The translations under genes and the position numbers were made by a program. Source: Nitrospirota bacterium (GTDB lineage: Bacteria > Nitrospirota > Thermodesulfovibrionia > Thermodesulfovibrionales > UBA6898). Taken from it: a stretch of DNA of 64,000 nucleotides. Location: assembly GCA_003252075.1 (NCBI GenBank), contig QKDO01000113.1, forward strand, positions 1 through 64,000. Reading direction: 5' to 3'. Positions 44,937 to 54,329 of this stretch are shown in pieces. The notes beneath the pieces were generated by a model, which was given only the letters and a program-made list of their open reading frames with translations, searched no databases and had not been told where the DNA came from. Position 1 is the stretch's first letter; each line of letters opens with the position of its first letter.

Positions 44937-46201
44937 TTTTCCTTGACCTCAAGCTTCAAGGAAAAACGTTCCTCACCTTCACGGGATATGATCGGGGCAG
45001 AGAAGGAAATAGATTTGAAGAGCCCCGATTTTTCAAGTATAAGGACCACGTCAGACGTTTTACGGGAAAAACCTTCCAGCTCAACTCCTCCTTTATCATC
45101 AAGCGTCAGGTTTATGATCCATGAATCAACAGGTATTGTCCGCGAGAGGTCGTTCATAGCTTTTATCGCAATGTTCGATCTATCGAGAAAGTCAACAAGC
45201 GCTCTCCGCTCACTCTGCACAGCATCCAACTTTTTCCTTGTCTCAATGACCCCCGATGCCCTGGTTTGTATCGCCTTGATCTGAGATTCTATAGTATTCA
45301 GCGTATAGACATCTTTGAGATAGGTAACAAACCCGGTCAGCAGAAAAAAAACTACCGCTGCGCCAGCCAACCCTGCAACTGCATAGGGATAATAGTCTTT
45401 CTTCTCCCTGACGAGTTCGGGGGGGATGAATTCAAGTACGAACTTTTTCCTTTTTGCATATGATGAAAGCAGGGCATAGGGCGGATAAACCTGTGCCTTC
45501 CGGGGTGCAAATCGCTCTAGGGTGAGTTGTTCAAACTCTCCTGATGCGTAGACCTTGCCGGGAAACTGCTGCAGAGCATGATCCAGTTCTTCTGCCAGAT
45601 CGCTATCTTTCGGTATTCTCTTCATAAATACTACGCCGTCGTCCTCGATGGCGGCCATCTCGTAATCGTCGTCAGAAGCATTGATGAAAATTCCCTTGAT
45701 CCTTTTTTCATCACCAATCTCCGCCATGTTGTTGAGCAGGTCAATGGTTCTGGAACGGATCGAAACAAGCTCCATTCCCGCATCCGTTACGGCTTTGTGC
45801 AGGGCATTGACAACATCCTTTTTGATCGAGAAAACAAGGGTACGGACGTCATTCAGTCCTTTTGCCATAAGAAAGTCGAATACATATTCATCAACCGGTA
45901 GAGGGAGGTGTTTTTCGAGTTCAAAGTGAAGTGCGCGGCGAAGGTCATCTTTTGCCATAAGCGGCATTTGAATAAGTCTGCTGGAAAAATAATGAAGAGG
46001 AAGTCCAATGACTACCCCGTCAGGAGAAAACTCCTCTTTCCATTGACGAAGCGCTTGGGTAAGCTCGCCTAGCCATTCTTTCTTATCTTCTCCCAAAAGG
46101 ACCTCTCCGGATTTCAGGTGGCGCACTGTCCTGAACCGAAGTTCTGCAGCAGCCATGCGGAGTTTTCTGCTGTCTAGGTCAACCCCTAACAGTCTCGGCA
46201 C
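44933..46201 (-). CDS. gspL: GspL-like (PilM-PilN fused) type II secretion protein
   Basis: The 422-aa protein has an actin-like cytoplasmic part (residues ~1-270, starting RLLGVDLDSRKLRMAAAEL), a membrane helix near 290-310, and a periplasmic PilN-like part with a coiled coil and VDSWIINLTLDDKGGVELEG. GspL bridges the GspE ATPase and GspM. The listed start at 46336 lies deep inside gspK. The GTG at 46201, with GGAG five bases upstream, is preferred and overlaps gspK by only 23 bases. Confidence 0.85.
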   Translation of the reverse strand: MPRLLGVDLDSRKLRMAAAELRFRTVRHLKSGEVLLGEDKKEWLGELTQALRQWKEEFSPDGVVIGLPLHYFSSRLIQMPLMAKDDLRRALHFELEKHLPLPVDEYVFDFLMAKGLNDVRTLVFSIKKDVVNALHKAVTDAGMELVSIRSRTIDLLNNMAEIGDEKRIKGIFINASDDDYEMAAIEDDGVVFMKRIPKDSDLAEELDHALQQFPGKVYASGEFEQLTLERFAPRKAQVYPPYALLSSYAKRKKFVLEFIPPELVREKKDYYPYAVAGLAGAAVVFFLLTGFVTYLKDVYTLNTIESQIKAIQTRASGVIETRKKLDAVQSERRALVDFLDRSNIAIKAMNDLSRTIPVDSWIINLTLDDKGGVELEGFSRKTSDVVLILEKSGLFKSISFSAPIISREGEERFSLKLEVKEK

Positions 46202-47162
46202 GTTCTCTCCAATAGATCGTCTTGAATTTAACGCCTTCCGCAGAAGGCTGTCTATACAGCACCCCGATAACCCTCGTCGCGATCGGGCTGTCATGCATCT
46301 TTGCAAAAACCTCGATTCTAAAATTCTGCGTTGCAATAGTGTTCAATCCCTTTACGGAAAACTGCTGGGGAATGAACCTGAATCCTCCAAAGTCCTTGTT
46401 GCGCTGTTTGAGGATAGTCTCTATCTCCACGGGATTCAGCCCGAGAAGTTCCATGACCTCCTTCGAGACCGTATTGATATTCACCAGATTTCTGCCGAAT
46501 GTGGTAATAAGCGGCAGCACCCCCGTGCCGCCCTCCCCGGTCCCATACAGATAGGCAAGCGTCATGCCTTTAACCAGAGCAAGCTCTTCCGGCACATCAA
46601 AAAGGCCGTTTTTTGCCTTATAGGGCTCCTGAAGTCCTTCATAATAGTCATCTTCCGCACCGGAAAGGTGATGCTCCGTATCCAGATCTTTCCAGTCTAA
46701 GATCGAATCGACGATATCGTTCATATCCTCCTGTTTCACCCCGCAATAGGAAAAGAGGCGTGTCAGGCGGTCCTGGTTAGCAAAGTTGATATTGATCTTG
46801 GCGTTCTCATCAGATATCGTTATCTCATAAGACCCCTCCGCCGTAGAATGTTTTCCGGTAACTGGCGGTGTTTTATCATCAATCCAGAAGTTGCCTTCGC
46901 TGTCAAGGAAATCTATTGTAAGATCCTTATCAGAGGCAAGATAGTTTATTGCCTCCTGATATCCTGACAGCGCAAGATAATAGCTCTGAGCATCTTCTTT
47001 GAAGTTCCTGACGCCGGCAGAACCCCATCTCGTCGAGGCCAGAAAGCTCATTGATATGATGCTGAGAAGCACCAGAACCCACAAGACCATCATCAGTGCG
47101 ACACCGCGCATATCAGGAAAAGGCGTCTTGGCGACTCTTACTGGGGGCATAATCCCGTACAT
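46179..47162 (-). CDS. gspK: Minor pseudopilin GspK
   Basis: GspK caps the pseudopilus tip. The 327-aa precursor has the prepilin-like segment MRGVALMMVLWVLVLLSIISMSF, where the expected Glu at +5 is absent as in other GspK proteins. A large alpha domain follows with ININFANQDRLTRLFSYCG and two helix-hairpin-helix-like NINTVSKEVMELLGLN stretches. Its ATG overlaps the gspE stop (TAATG) and has GGAG before it. The other pseudopilins (G, H, I, J) are not here. Confidence 0.88.
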   Translation of the reverse strand: MYGIMPPVRVAKTPFPDMRGVALMMVLWVLVLLSIISMSFLASTRWGSAGVRNFKEDAQSYYLALSGYQEAINYLASDKDLTIDFLDSEGNFWIDDKTPPVTGKHSTAEGSYEITISDENAKININFANQDRLTRLFSYCGVKQEDMNDIVDSILDWKDLDTEHHLSGAEDDYYEGLQEPYKAKNGLFDVPEELALVKGMTLAYLYGTGEGGTGVLPLITTFGRNLVNINTVSKEVMELLGLNPVEIETILKQRNKDFGGFRFIPQQFSVKGLNTIATQNFRIEVFAKMHDSPIATRVIGVLYRQPSAEGVKFKTIYWRERAETVRG

Positions 47163-48838
47163 TACATCTCCACCTGCGTCACGCGCAGGACTTCGTCAAT
47201 CGTAGTGACCCCTTTTATTATCTTCTCAATGCCGTCTTCCCTGAGCGTTCGCATGCCGAGTTCAATGGCCTTGTCTTTCATTTCCTTGATGGTCGCCCGT
47301 TTCATGATAAGCTCCCGTATCGGTCCTGAAACGGGTAAGACCTCAAATATACCAATTCTGCCCTTATATCCCGTGCCGGAACATGCATCGCAGCCTTTGC
47401 CTGTCCACACCTCTCTGATATCCGCACTGATCTTTTTCAGTACATCTGCGGGCAGATCCTCACGGGTCTTACAGAACGGGCATATCCGCCTGACCAGTCT
47501 TTGTGCCATGACACATATCAGGGTCGATGCAACGAGATAATTTTCTATGCCCATATCCATAAGCCGGGTGATGGCTCCGGGGGCATCGTTCGTGTGAAGC
47601 GTGCTGAAAAGCAGGTGGCCGGTCAGGGCAGCGTGAATGGCGATACTGGCGGTTTCCATGTCACGGATCTCACCAACCATGATGATGTCGGGGTCCTGCC
47701 GTACAATGTGCCGGAGACCGCTCGCAAAGGTCAGCCCTATCTTCGGCCTTACCTGTATCTGATTAATGCCGGGCATAAGATATTCCACGGGCTCTTCAAC
47801 GGTGATGATCTTCTTTTCCGCCGAATTGATCACGGCAAGGGAAGCATAAAGGGTTGTTGATTTTCCGCTTCCAGTCGGACCGGTGATCAGGATCATGCCG
47901 TAGGGCTTCTTGATGACGTCCTCGTAGATATCAAGAATTGTCCTGTCAAATCCGATGTCTTCGAGTGTAATGAAGGACGCCTCTTTGTCCAGCAGTCGCA
48001 TCACTACGCTCTCTCCGTAAACGGTCGGGATCGTCGATACTCTGATGTCGATATTCCTGCCAGAGGACGCAACCTTTATCCTGCCGTCCTGGGGCAGTCT
48101 TCTTTCCGCAATATTCATCTGAGACAGAAGCTTGATTCTCGAGGAAACAGCAGAATACATTCTCGCAGGAAGCGTTTCCTTTTCGTACAACACGCCGTCA
48201 ATGCGGTAGCGAACACGGACATTGAATTCTCCCGGCTCCACATGGATGTCACTAGCTCTGTCCCTCACAGCATTCTCAATGATAAGGTTCACCACCTGTA
48301 TTATGCCTTTTTCCTGCGCCAGATCTCTGAGGTGGCTTATCTCTCCGGTCAAATCGGCGCTGGCAATGTCCTCTTCTGCAGTCCCTTCAATGAGTCTCTG
48401 CATTACCGCACTCCGGGACCCCTGAAGCATCTCAAGTTGCTGAAGGATCTCGGTCTTTCTGGCAAGGACGACTTTCAGTTCATATTCGAAGGATGATCTC
48501 AGTGAATCGATCCCTTCAGAATTTACCGGGTCCCCCGTTGCCACAGTGAGGACACCGCTGTCAAGAGCTACAGGAAGTAGCAGGTTCTTCTCAAGAAAAG
48601 CAAATGATACCTTGTCCAGGGGGATCTGCTCCGGGAACTCCGCCGCATCAAGAAGCGGCAGATGGAACTGGACGGACAGAGCCCGGTAGATCTCGCCTTC
48701 GGGAACGCCCTGCTCCATCAGAAGCTCACCAAAACGTCGGGCATTGCCCTCGTTAGCCTGGGTTTCAAGAACCCGCTGTATCTGCTCCTCCGTCACCATG
48801 CCGGTTCCAAGGAGTATCTGCCCGATCTTTTTATGCAT
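47162..48838 (-). CDS. gspE: Type II secretion/type IV pilus ATPase GspE
   Basis: The 558-aa ATPase has an N-terminal MshEN-type domain (residues ~1-145), Walker A GPTGSGKSTTLYASL (~325), an Asp box, Walker B IIMVGEIRDMETA and the His box, and a tetracysteine zinc motif (CPFCKTRE... CDACSGTGYKG). It powers pseudopilus assembly. The operon continues with K, L, M, C, D. gspF and the major pseudopilin gspG must be elsewhere. The start follows an unlisted 58-aa gene by three bases. Confidence 0.95.
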   Translation of the reverse strand: MHKKIGQILLGTGMVTEEQIQRVLETQANEGNARRFGELLMEQGVPEGEIYRALSVQFHLPLLDAAEFPEQIPLDKVSFAFLEKNLLLPVALDSGVLTVATGDPVNSEGIDSLRSSFEYELKVVLARKTEILQQLEMLQGSRSAVMQRLIEGTAEEDIASADLTGEISHLRDLAQEKGIIQVVNLIIENAVRDRASDIHVEPGEFNVRVRYRIDGVLYEKETLPARMYSAVSSRIKLLSQMNIAERRLPQDGRIKVASSGRNIDIRVSTIPTVYGESVVMRLLDKEASFITLEDIGFDRTILDIYEDVIKKPYGMILITGPTGSGKSTTLYASLAVINSAEKKIITVEEPVEYLMPGINQIQVRPKIGLTFASGLRHIVRQDPDIIMVGEIRDMETASIAIHAALTGHLLFSTLHTNDAPGAITRLMDMGIENYLVASTLICVMAQRLVRRICPFCKTREDLPADVLKKISADIREVWTGKGCDACSGTGYKGRIGIFEVLPVSGPIRELIMKRATIKEMKDKAIELGMRTLREDGIEKIIKGVTTIDEVLRVTQVEM

Positions 48839-48841
48839 GGC

Positions 48842-49018
48842 TCATCTCGTTGAAATCCCCGGCACTGTTGCATGCAGGTACGTGAAGTCTTCATCTTTAT
48901 ACATCTTCCGCAACGTCATAAAGTGCACCCAGGGATTCGGTCTGTACCCTCCGTTACGTATATACGTTTTGTAATGCCGTATAAATACGCTGCCGAAATT
49001 ATCGATAATTCCGATCAT
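48842..49018 (-). CDS. 58-aa hypothetical protein between alr and gspE
   Basis: This frame is just under the ORF-track cutoff. Its ATG overlaps the alr stop (ATGA), and its TGA ends three bases before the gspE ATG, so it fits exactly into the operon. The product starts MIGIIDNFGSVFIRHYKTYI and continues basic and aromatic-rich, without signal peptide or membrane helix. I recognise no family. Exact packing between two coupled genes makes it more credible than a chance ORF. Confidence 0.6.
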   Translation of the reverse strand: MIGIIDNFGSVFIRHYKTYIRNGGYRPNPWVHFMTLRKMYKDEDFTYLHATVPGISTR

Positions 49019-50112
49019 GAAACGTATTCCCTCCGCGACCTACTTCCCAGCGACGTCAATACCTCATAGGGAATCGTGCCGCTCCTGCGGGACAATTCGG
49101 TTGCGGTGATCACCTGTCCCTTCTGTGCGCCGAGAATTACTACCTCATCACCCACTGATACGCGACCTGCATCAGTAACATCAAGCATGGTCAGATCCAT
49201 ACAGACCCTGCCGACGACAGGGACTCTGTAACCGCCCACGAGCATCTCCGCGTTATTTGAAAAAAGCCTGTTATATCCGTCAGCATATCCGAGAGAAACC
49301 ACGGCAATCCTGCTCTCCCGTTTTGTTACAAAGGTTCTTCCATAACTGACCGGTACGCCTGTCGGGAGGTTCCTGACTGCTAGGACCTGTGTTTTGATTT
49401 TCATGACCGGTTCAAGGCCAAAACTGTTGTCAGCGGATAAATACCCATAAAGGGCAATTCCCGGCCGCACGGCATCAAGCATTGCATCAGGCAGACAGAA
49501 AACGGCAGCACTATTCGCCATATGGCGGATAAGTCTTCCTGCAGTCTTCTTTGCGATTTCCGCGTGAATCTCCCTGAAATGAGTGAGCTGATGAACAGCA
49601 AAAGACCGATCAGCAAGATCTGCCTCAGAAAAATGACTGAGCAATCCTTCAAGGACAAGGCCCTCAAGACCTGCAATCTCAACGGCATCGGCTACAGCAG
49701 ATCCTTCCCCCAGCCCCATCCTTCCCATGCCGGTATCAACCTTGATATGTACCGGCAAAGCCCTGTTCCGCTTCCTCGCTTCATTGCTAAAAGCAACTGC
49801 AGCCCCCTTGTCATGAATGACAGGGATGAGGTCAAGATCAAAAAATGCTGAGATGTCTGTCTGGTCAAAAAGAACGAGGATCTTAGCCTCGATACCAGCA
49901 CTTCTAAGCTGCTTTGCCTCCTCCACAAAAGCAACCGCAAGAAAGTCAGCACCCTGATTAACAAGAGTGCGAGCAACCTCAACTGAACCGTGGCCGTAAG
50001 CATCAGCCTTAACGACAGCTATAACCGGTTTATACCCCGATTTTGCCTGTATCGTATGCAGATTATGCAGAAGGGCCGATCGGTCTATCTCTGCAACAGC
50101 TCCCCTATGCAC
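49015..50112 (-). CDS. alr: Alanine racemase
   Basis: Alr supplies D-alanine for peptidoglycan. The product of ~365 aa has the PLP lysine motif VVKADAYGHGS (~residue 35), GMGRMGL, and a C-terminal catalytic Tyr region (PVSYGRTFVTK, GYADGYNRLFSN). The listed start at 50157 lies within tatA. The GTG at 50112 (VHRGAVAEIDRSAL), with AAAGGA upstream, fits the family and overlaps tatA by eight bases. Confidence 0.95.
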   Translation of the reverse strand: MHRGAVAEIDRSALLHNLHTIQAKSGYKPVIAVVKADAYGHGSVEVARTLVNQGADFLAVAFVEEAKQLRSAGIEAKILVLFDQTDISAFFDLDLIPVIHDKGAAVAFSNEARKRNRALPVHIKVDTGMGRMGLGEGSAVADAVEIAGLEGLVLEGLLSHFSEADLADRSFAVHQLTHFREIHAEIAKKTAGRLIRHMANSAAVFCLPDAMLDAVRPGIALYGYLSADNSFGLEPVMKIKTQVLAVRNLPTGVPVSYGRTFVTKRESRIAVVSLGYADGYNRLFSNNAEMLVGGYRVPVVGRVCMDLTMLDVTDAGRVSVGDEVVILGAQKGQVITATELSRRSGTIPYEVLTSLGSRSRREYVS

Positions 50113-50323
50113 CTTTTCCTTTTTCTTCTGCTCCCTTTTCTGAGTCCGGTTCCGCACCCTTTTTGGGTGTCACATCTATTTCGTCAAGCTCAGTAGAAGC
50201 TTTTTTGAAGTTTTTTATCGCTTTTCCCATACCGCTCGCCAGTTCAGGCAACCTCTTGGCTCCGAAAAGCACCAGAATGATGATAAGAATGATGACCAAT
50301 TCCTGCATCCCGAGACCAAACAT
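50105..50323 (-). CDS. tatA: Sec-independent translocase TatA
   Basis: TatA forms the pore for folded twin-arginine proteins. The 72-aa product has a membrane helix (residues ~6-20, ELVIILIIILVLFGAKRLPEL), the FGxxxLPEL hinge and an amphipathic helix, then a charged tail. AGGAGG lies before the ATG at 50323, so the listed 11-residue extension is unlikely. The hydrogenase subunits HybO and HybA in this window carry Tat signals and are probable cargo. tatC is not here. Confidence 0.94.
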   Translation of the reverse strand: MFGLGMQELVIILIIILVLFGAKRLPELASGMGKAIKNFKKASTELDEIDVTPKKGAEPDSEKGAEEKGKGA

Positions 50324-50373
50324 ATATATAACCTCCTTTGACAGCCTTGTCAGCAACCAATCGTCGCTGCTTC

Positions 50374-50949
50374 TCAGATATGTATAACGAGATTTCTATA
50401 CTCTTCAACCGTGTTAATATTGACAAAGGATTTTCCTTCTGGGTCTACACGTAACACCTCCTCTTCCGGAATAAACTGCACGGTTATGTCCTGTAGCAGG
50501 TCCCACATCGCCTTCTTGTTCTGTCGTATCCTCTCCGCTAGCTGCGGTACTAAGCGCTGGGAATAGATGCCGAGAAGCGGTTGGGGAAACCCTTTGTGCA
50601 TGGGCAGAACAGCGTCCTGTCCCTGAAACTTCTTCTTGATTAATGCTATGACTTCCGGTTTGATGAACGGCATATCGCAAGCCATGAAAAACAGTTCCGG
50701 TGCGCCGGTGCTGATAAAGGAAGAATATATCCCGCTGATGGGACCCCGTTGCTCCACGATATCTCCGATGAGCGGCAGACCGAGATAGAAAAAAAGCTCA
50801 GGGGTATTCGTGCTTATTAATACGGCCGCGAAGTGCTTCGTGAGCAACTCAGCCGTCGCCTCAATAATCCTCTTGCCCTTAATTTCGGCAAGAGCCTTGT
50901 GAGACTGAAAACGACGATTTTCTCCGCCAGCCAGTATAATAGCTTTCAT
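50374..50949 (-). CDS. mobA: Molybdenum cofactor guanylyltransferase
   Basis: MobA attaches GMP to molybdopterin. The 191-aa NTP-transferase fold has ILAGGENRRF (the common LAGGxSxRxG with Gly replaced by Phe at the end), KALAEIKG, and ACDMPFIKPEV with the metal-binding Asp. It implies a Mo- or W-enzyme such as formate dehydrogenase elsewhere in the genome. Confidence 0.92.
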   Translation of the reverse strand: MKAIILAGGENRRFQSHKALAEIKGKRIIEATAELLTKHFAAVLISTNTPELFFYLGLPLIGDIVEQRGPISGIYSSFISTGAPELFFMACDMPFIKPEVIALIKKKFQGQDAVLPMHKGFPQPLLGIYSQRLVPQLAERIRQNKKAMWDLLQDITVQFIPEEEVLRVDPEGKSFVNINTVEEYRNLVIHI

Positions 50950-50991
50950 AAAGATATATTTTTATAGTTTATTAAAAAATTCCTTCCAATA

Positions 50992-51030
50992 CAAGGAAAA
51001 AACTCTTTCTTATGAAAGAATTTTTCCTTG
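50992..51030. repeat. Long AT-rich inverted repeat between mobA and the 6S-like RNA
   Basis: CAAGGAAAAA plus TCTTTC pair with GAAAGA plus TTTTTCCTTG around a TTAT loop, with a small internal mismatch. T-tracts lie inside the stem rather than after it. No converging gene ends here, so it may be a barrier or operator rather than a plain terminator. Confidence 0.5.
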
Positions 51031-51046
51031 CTCAAACTGATGAGAT

Positions 51047-51075
51047 TTGTTTAAATAGAGCATATCGGGTATGAG
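51047..51075 (+). promoter_or_regulatory. Promoter of the 6S-like RNA
   Basis: TTGTTT and TATGAG are separated by 17 bases. The predicted start near 51081 coincides with the first bases of the closing helix of the RNA. Confidence 0.5.
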
Positions 51076-51077
51076 TT

Positions 51078-51251
51078 ACCTGCCCTGCAGGTGATATGTG
51101 AAAAAGTTGATCCGGCAAATTAGATCTTTCGGGAGCCTGTGTAATGCACTGGTGTGCATATTGGCCATGTGCCAAAAGCCTGAAGGTGCATTTAAGGCAC
51201 CCACCTATATTTTAGGCGGATCTGATTCTTCACATACACGGCAGGGCGGGT
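51078..51251 (+). ncRNA. ssrS: 6S-like regulatory RNA
   Basis: The ends form an 11-bp helix (ACCTGCCCTGC with GCAGGGCGGGT). Further inward, TATGTGAA pairs with TTCACATA and GATCCG with CGGATC, leaving a more open middle with small hairpins (ATGCAC/GTGCAT and GGTGC/GCACC). A ~174-nt RNA with a long closing stem and internal bubble matches 6S RNA, which binds sigma-70 holoenzyme. The location ahead of rarA-rny-ymdB also resembles 6S neighbourhoods in deltaproteobacteria. Sequence identity to the consensus is limited, so another structured RNA remains possible. Confidence 0.55.
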
Positions 51252-51344
51252 TTCTGATTATCCTTATTACAAAGCTGTTGTCTGTGGTCAAGGCGCTTTT
51301 GGCTGGTAGCATAGAGAGGTCTCATAGAGAAAACAAGGGATGTC

Positions 51345-51367
51345 GACCTGCTAAGACAGGTTTTTTT
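51345..51367 (+). terminator. Intrinsic terminator downstream of the 6S-like RNA
   Basis: ACCTG pairs with CAGGT around a CTAAGA loop and is followed by a run of Ts. The ~90 bases between the RNA and this hairpin hold no gene I can recognise. Confidence 0.65.
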
Positions 51368-51460
51368 ATACATTCGTCTGTAAATATTCATCATTACCTT
51401 CCCCTTCTCTCTTTGCCAAAAGACCTCGCGAGACCATAGTCCAGCTGAAAGCTGGGGAAT

Positions 51461-52738
51461 TTGGATCTATTCAGGAACGAAAAAAGAGCGGCGCCGCTCG
51501 CGTGGAGAATGCAACCCGAGGATTTTGATGAATTCCTTGGCCAGCCGCATCTTCTTGAGCAGCAGAAACCGCTCAGGCGCCTTATAGAAGAAGACAAAAT
51601 CGTTTCGGTAATATTCTTTGGCCCCCCCGGAACAGGAAAGACTGCCCTTGCTCATATTATCGCCAGAAAGACAAAAGCCCGATTTATCGCTATCAATGCA
51701 GTTACTGCGGGAATCAAGGACATTCGGGAGGCGGTTGAATCGTCTCGAGGTGAGCGCTCGATTCTTTTTGTGGACGAAATCCATCGCTTCAACAAGACGC
51801 AGCAGGATGCCCTTCTTCCCCACGTTGAACAGGGAGAGATCATCCTTGTGGGAGCATCAACCCAGAATCCGTATTTCTCCCTCGTCCCGGCTCTTTCCTC
51901 CCGTTCTCTCATTTTTTCCTTCAGACCGATTCCGGCACCAGATTTAAGAACGCTCATCTCCCGGGCAGTGTCCGACAAGAAAGGGCTGGGAACGTACAAG
52001 GTGACCCTTCATCCGGACGCTGCCGAATATATCGCTTCGATCAGTGAGGGAGATGCCCGAAGGGCATTAAACATTCTTGAACTTTCATTTCTCTCTTTGC
52101 TCCGGGGAGGAAGTGACGGCATTGACATTACCCTTGAACAGGTGAAAGAAGTTACCCAGAACCGGTCTATCTACTACGATGAGGACGACCATTATAACAC
52201 GGCATCTGCCTTCATCAAGAGCATGCGTGGTTCTGATCCCGATGCAACTGTTTACTGGATGGCGAAGATGCTGGAGGCCGGAGAAGACCCCCTGTTTATT
52301 GCACGGAGAATCATTATATGTGCTGCAGAGGACATCGGGAATGCTGACCCTCAGGCGCTGGCAACGGCGGTCTCCGCACTTCACGCGCTTGAGAAGATCG
52401 GCATGCCGGAGGGAAGGATTCCCCTTGCCATGGCTGCACTCTATATTGCCGTTGCACCGAAAAGCAACGCTGCATATCTGGCCATTGACAAGGCAATCGA
52501 GGCCATAAAAAATGAGCCTCTCCAGGACGTGCCTGATCACCTTAAGGATGCCAGCTACGCAAGTGCGAAAAAGCTGGGATCCGGGATAGGATATCTCTAT
52601 CCTCACGATTTTGTTCAGCATATTGCCAAACAGGCATACATGCCGGAATCAAGATCTTTTTATAACCCATCTGACGAGGGCTTTGAGAAAGTAATACAAA
52701 AGAGACTGCAGAAAAGGAGGGAAATACAGGATGGATAG
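51461..52738 (+). CDS. rarA: RarA (MgsA/WHIP-like) replication-associated AAA+ ATPase
   Basis: RarA acts at stalled replication forks. The 425-aa protein has [14 protein letters not shown], Walker [14 protein letters not shown] (~53), Walker [12 protein letters not shown] (~101) and the C-terminal MgsA domain ([25 protein letters not shown]). The start is TTG after GGGG. It overlaps rny by eight bases. Confidence 0.95.
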   Translation: MDLFRNEKRAAPLAWRMQPEDFDEFLGQPHLLEQQKPLRRLIEEDKIVSVIFFGPPGTGKTALAHIIARKTKARFIAINAVTAGIKDIREAVESSRGERSILFVDEIHRFNKTQQDALLPHVEQGEIILVGASTQNPYFSLVPALSSRSLIFSFRPIPAPDLRTLISRAVSDKKGLGTYKVTLHPDAAEYIASISEGDARRALNILELSFLSLLRGGSDGIDITLEQVKEVTQNRSIYYDEDDHYNTASAFIKSMRGSDPDATVYWMAKMLEAGEDPLFIARRIIICAAEDIGNADPQALATAVSALHALEKIGMPEGRIPLAMAALYIAVAPKSNAAYLAIDKAIEAIKNEPLQDVPDHLKDASYASAKKLGSGIGYLYPHDFVQHIAKQAYMPESRSFYNPSDEGFEKVIQKRLQKRREIQDG

Positions 52739-54293
52739 CATGACATATATTGCCATTGCTGCTTTCGTGGGAATCGCCGTTGGTCTCCTGATGAGCCTCA
52801 TTTATAGGAGCGCCCTGAAAGGACAGAAGAGCTCCATTGAGGCAGAAAGAAACAAGATTGTTGAGAACGCAGGAAAAGAAGCTGAGAATATCAAGAAAGA
52901 GGCGACGCTGGAGGCTAAAGACATTGTCTATCAGGCCAAAAATGATGCTGAAAAGGAACTGCGCGAACGGCGTTCCGATGTAAATCAGCTCGAGAAACGC
53001 CTTCGCCAGAAAGAAGAGACCCTTGACCGAAAATTCGACCAGATCGAGAAACGCGAACATGAATTGAGCAAGCGCGAGCGGGAATATAGCGCAAAAGAAC
53101 GGTCTGTCCAGGAAAAGGAGGCGACATATTTTCAACTCGTAAGGGAACAAACGGAAGCGCTTGAAAAGATCTCCGGGATATCTGTCGAAGAGGCAAAACA
53201 GGAGATCCTCAGAAGAACCGAAGAAGATTCCCGCCTCGAAATTGCCAAGCTCATTAAGAAGATCGAGGATGAGGCCAAGGAGAATGCAGAGAAGAAGTCT
53301 AAAGAGATACTCGGCTTTGCCATCCAGCGCTACGCAAGCGATTATGTTGCTGATGCGACCGTAAGTGCGGTAAGCCTTCCCGGTGACGAGATGAAGGGCA
53401 GGATCATCGGGAGAGAAGGAAGAAACATCAGGGCTCTCGAGGCTGCGACCGGTGTAGATCTCATTGTGGACGATACTCCTGAGATGGTCACGCTTTCAGG
53501 ATTCGACCCGGTGCGTCGTGAGATCGCAAAGCTCTCGCTGGAACGTCTCATTGCTGACGGCCGTATTCATCCCACCCGGATCGAAGAAGTTGTCGAAAAG
53601 GTCAGGAAGGAGGTGGATGCCAATATCCGGGAAGAGGGAGAAAAAGCTGTCTTTGATCTTGGTTTGTCAGGTATTCACCCCGAACTGATCAAGACGCTCG
53701 GCAGATTGAAATATCGGACCTCATACGGACAGAACATGCTACAACATTCCCGTGAAGTAGCCTACCTTGCAGGCATGATGGCTGGAGAACTCGGCGTTGA
53801 TACGAAGCTGGCCAAGCGCGCAGGGCTTCTGCACGATCTCGGCAAGGCTATTGACCATGAGACAGAAGGATCTCACCAGGAGATTGGCTCCAATCTTGCA
53901 AAAAAATTCGGAGAAAACTATAAGGTCGTGAATGCCATTTATTCCCATCACGGTGATGCAGATCCGTTGACCGTTGAGGCGGCACTCGTCGCTGCTGCTG
54001 ATGCACTTTCTGCCGCTAGGCCCGGTGTCAGAAGGGAAAGCATAGAACACTATCTGAAACGTCTGGAGGAGCTCGAGAAACTCGCATTGTCATTCAAAGG
54101 TGTTGAAAAATGCTATGCCATACAGGCTGGCCGGGAAATCAGAATTATCGTAAAACCCGAAGAAGTAAATGATGAGCTCTCTGCGATGATTGCCCGTGAT
54201 CTCTCAAAAAAAATCGAGGCGGAAATGTCCTATCCGGGTCAGATCAAGGTCACGGTCATTCGGGAATCGCGTCATGTCGAATATGCAAAATAG
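52731..54293 (+). CDS. rny: Ribonuclease Y
   Basis: RNase Y is a membrane-bound endoribonuclease that starts mRNA decay. The 520-aa protein has an N-terminal helix (residues ~5-25), a long coiled coil (~30-200), a KH domain with [12 protein letters not shown] (~218) and an HD domain with [10 protein letters not shown] (~363). Length and order are typical. It precedes ymdB, as in many bacteria. It suggests that RNase E is not the main decay enzyme here. Confidence 0.97.
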   Translation: MDSMTYIAIAAFVGIAVGLLMSLIYRSALKGQKSSIEAERNKIVENAGKEAENIKKEATLEAKDIVYQAKNDAEKELRERRSDVNQLEKRLRQKEETLDRKFDQIEKREHELSKREREYSAKERSVQEKEATYFQLVREQTEALEKISGISVEEAKQEILRRTEEDSRLEIAKLIKKIEDEAKENAEKKSKEILGFAIQRYASDYVADATVSAVSLPGDEMKGRIIGREGRNIRALEAATGVDLIVDDTPEMVTLSGFDPVRREIAKLSLERLIADGRIHPTRIEEVVEKVRKEVDANIREEGEKAVFDLGLSGIHPELIKTLGRLKYRTSYGQNMLQHSREVAYLAGMMAGELGVDTKLAKRAGLLHDLGKAIDHETEGSHQEIGSNLAKKFGENYKVVNAIYSHHGDADPLTVEAALVAAADALSAARPGVRRESIEHYLKRLEELEKLALSFKGVEKCYAIQAGREIRIIVKPEEVNDELSAMIARDLSKKIEAEMSYPGQIKVTVIRESRHVEYAK

Positions 54294-54329
54294 ACCGCTG
54301 CCCTATTCTGCAGATACGGACAACGGAAA

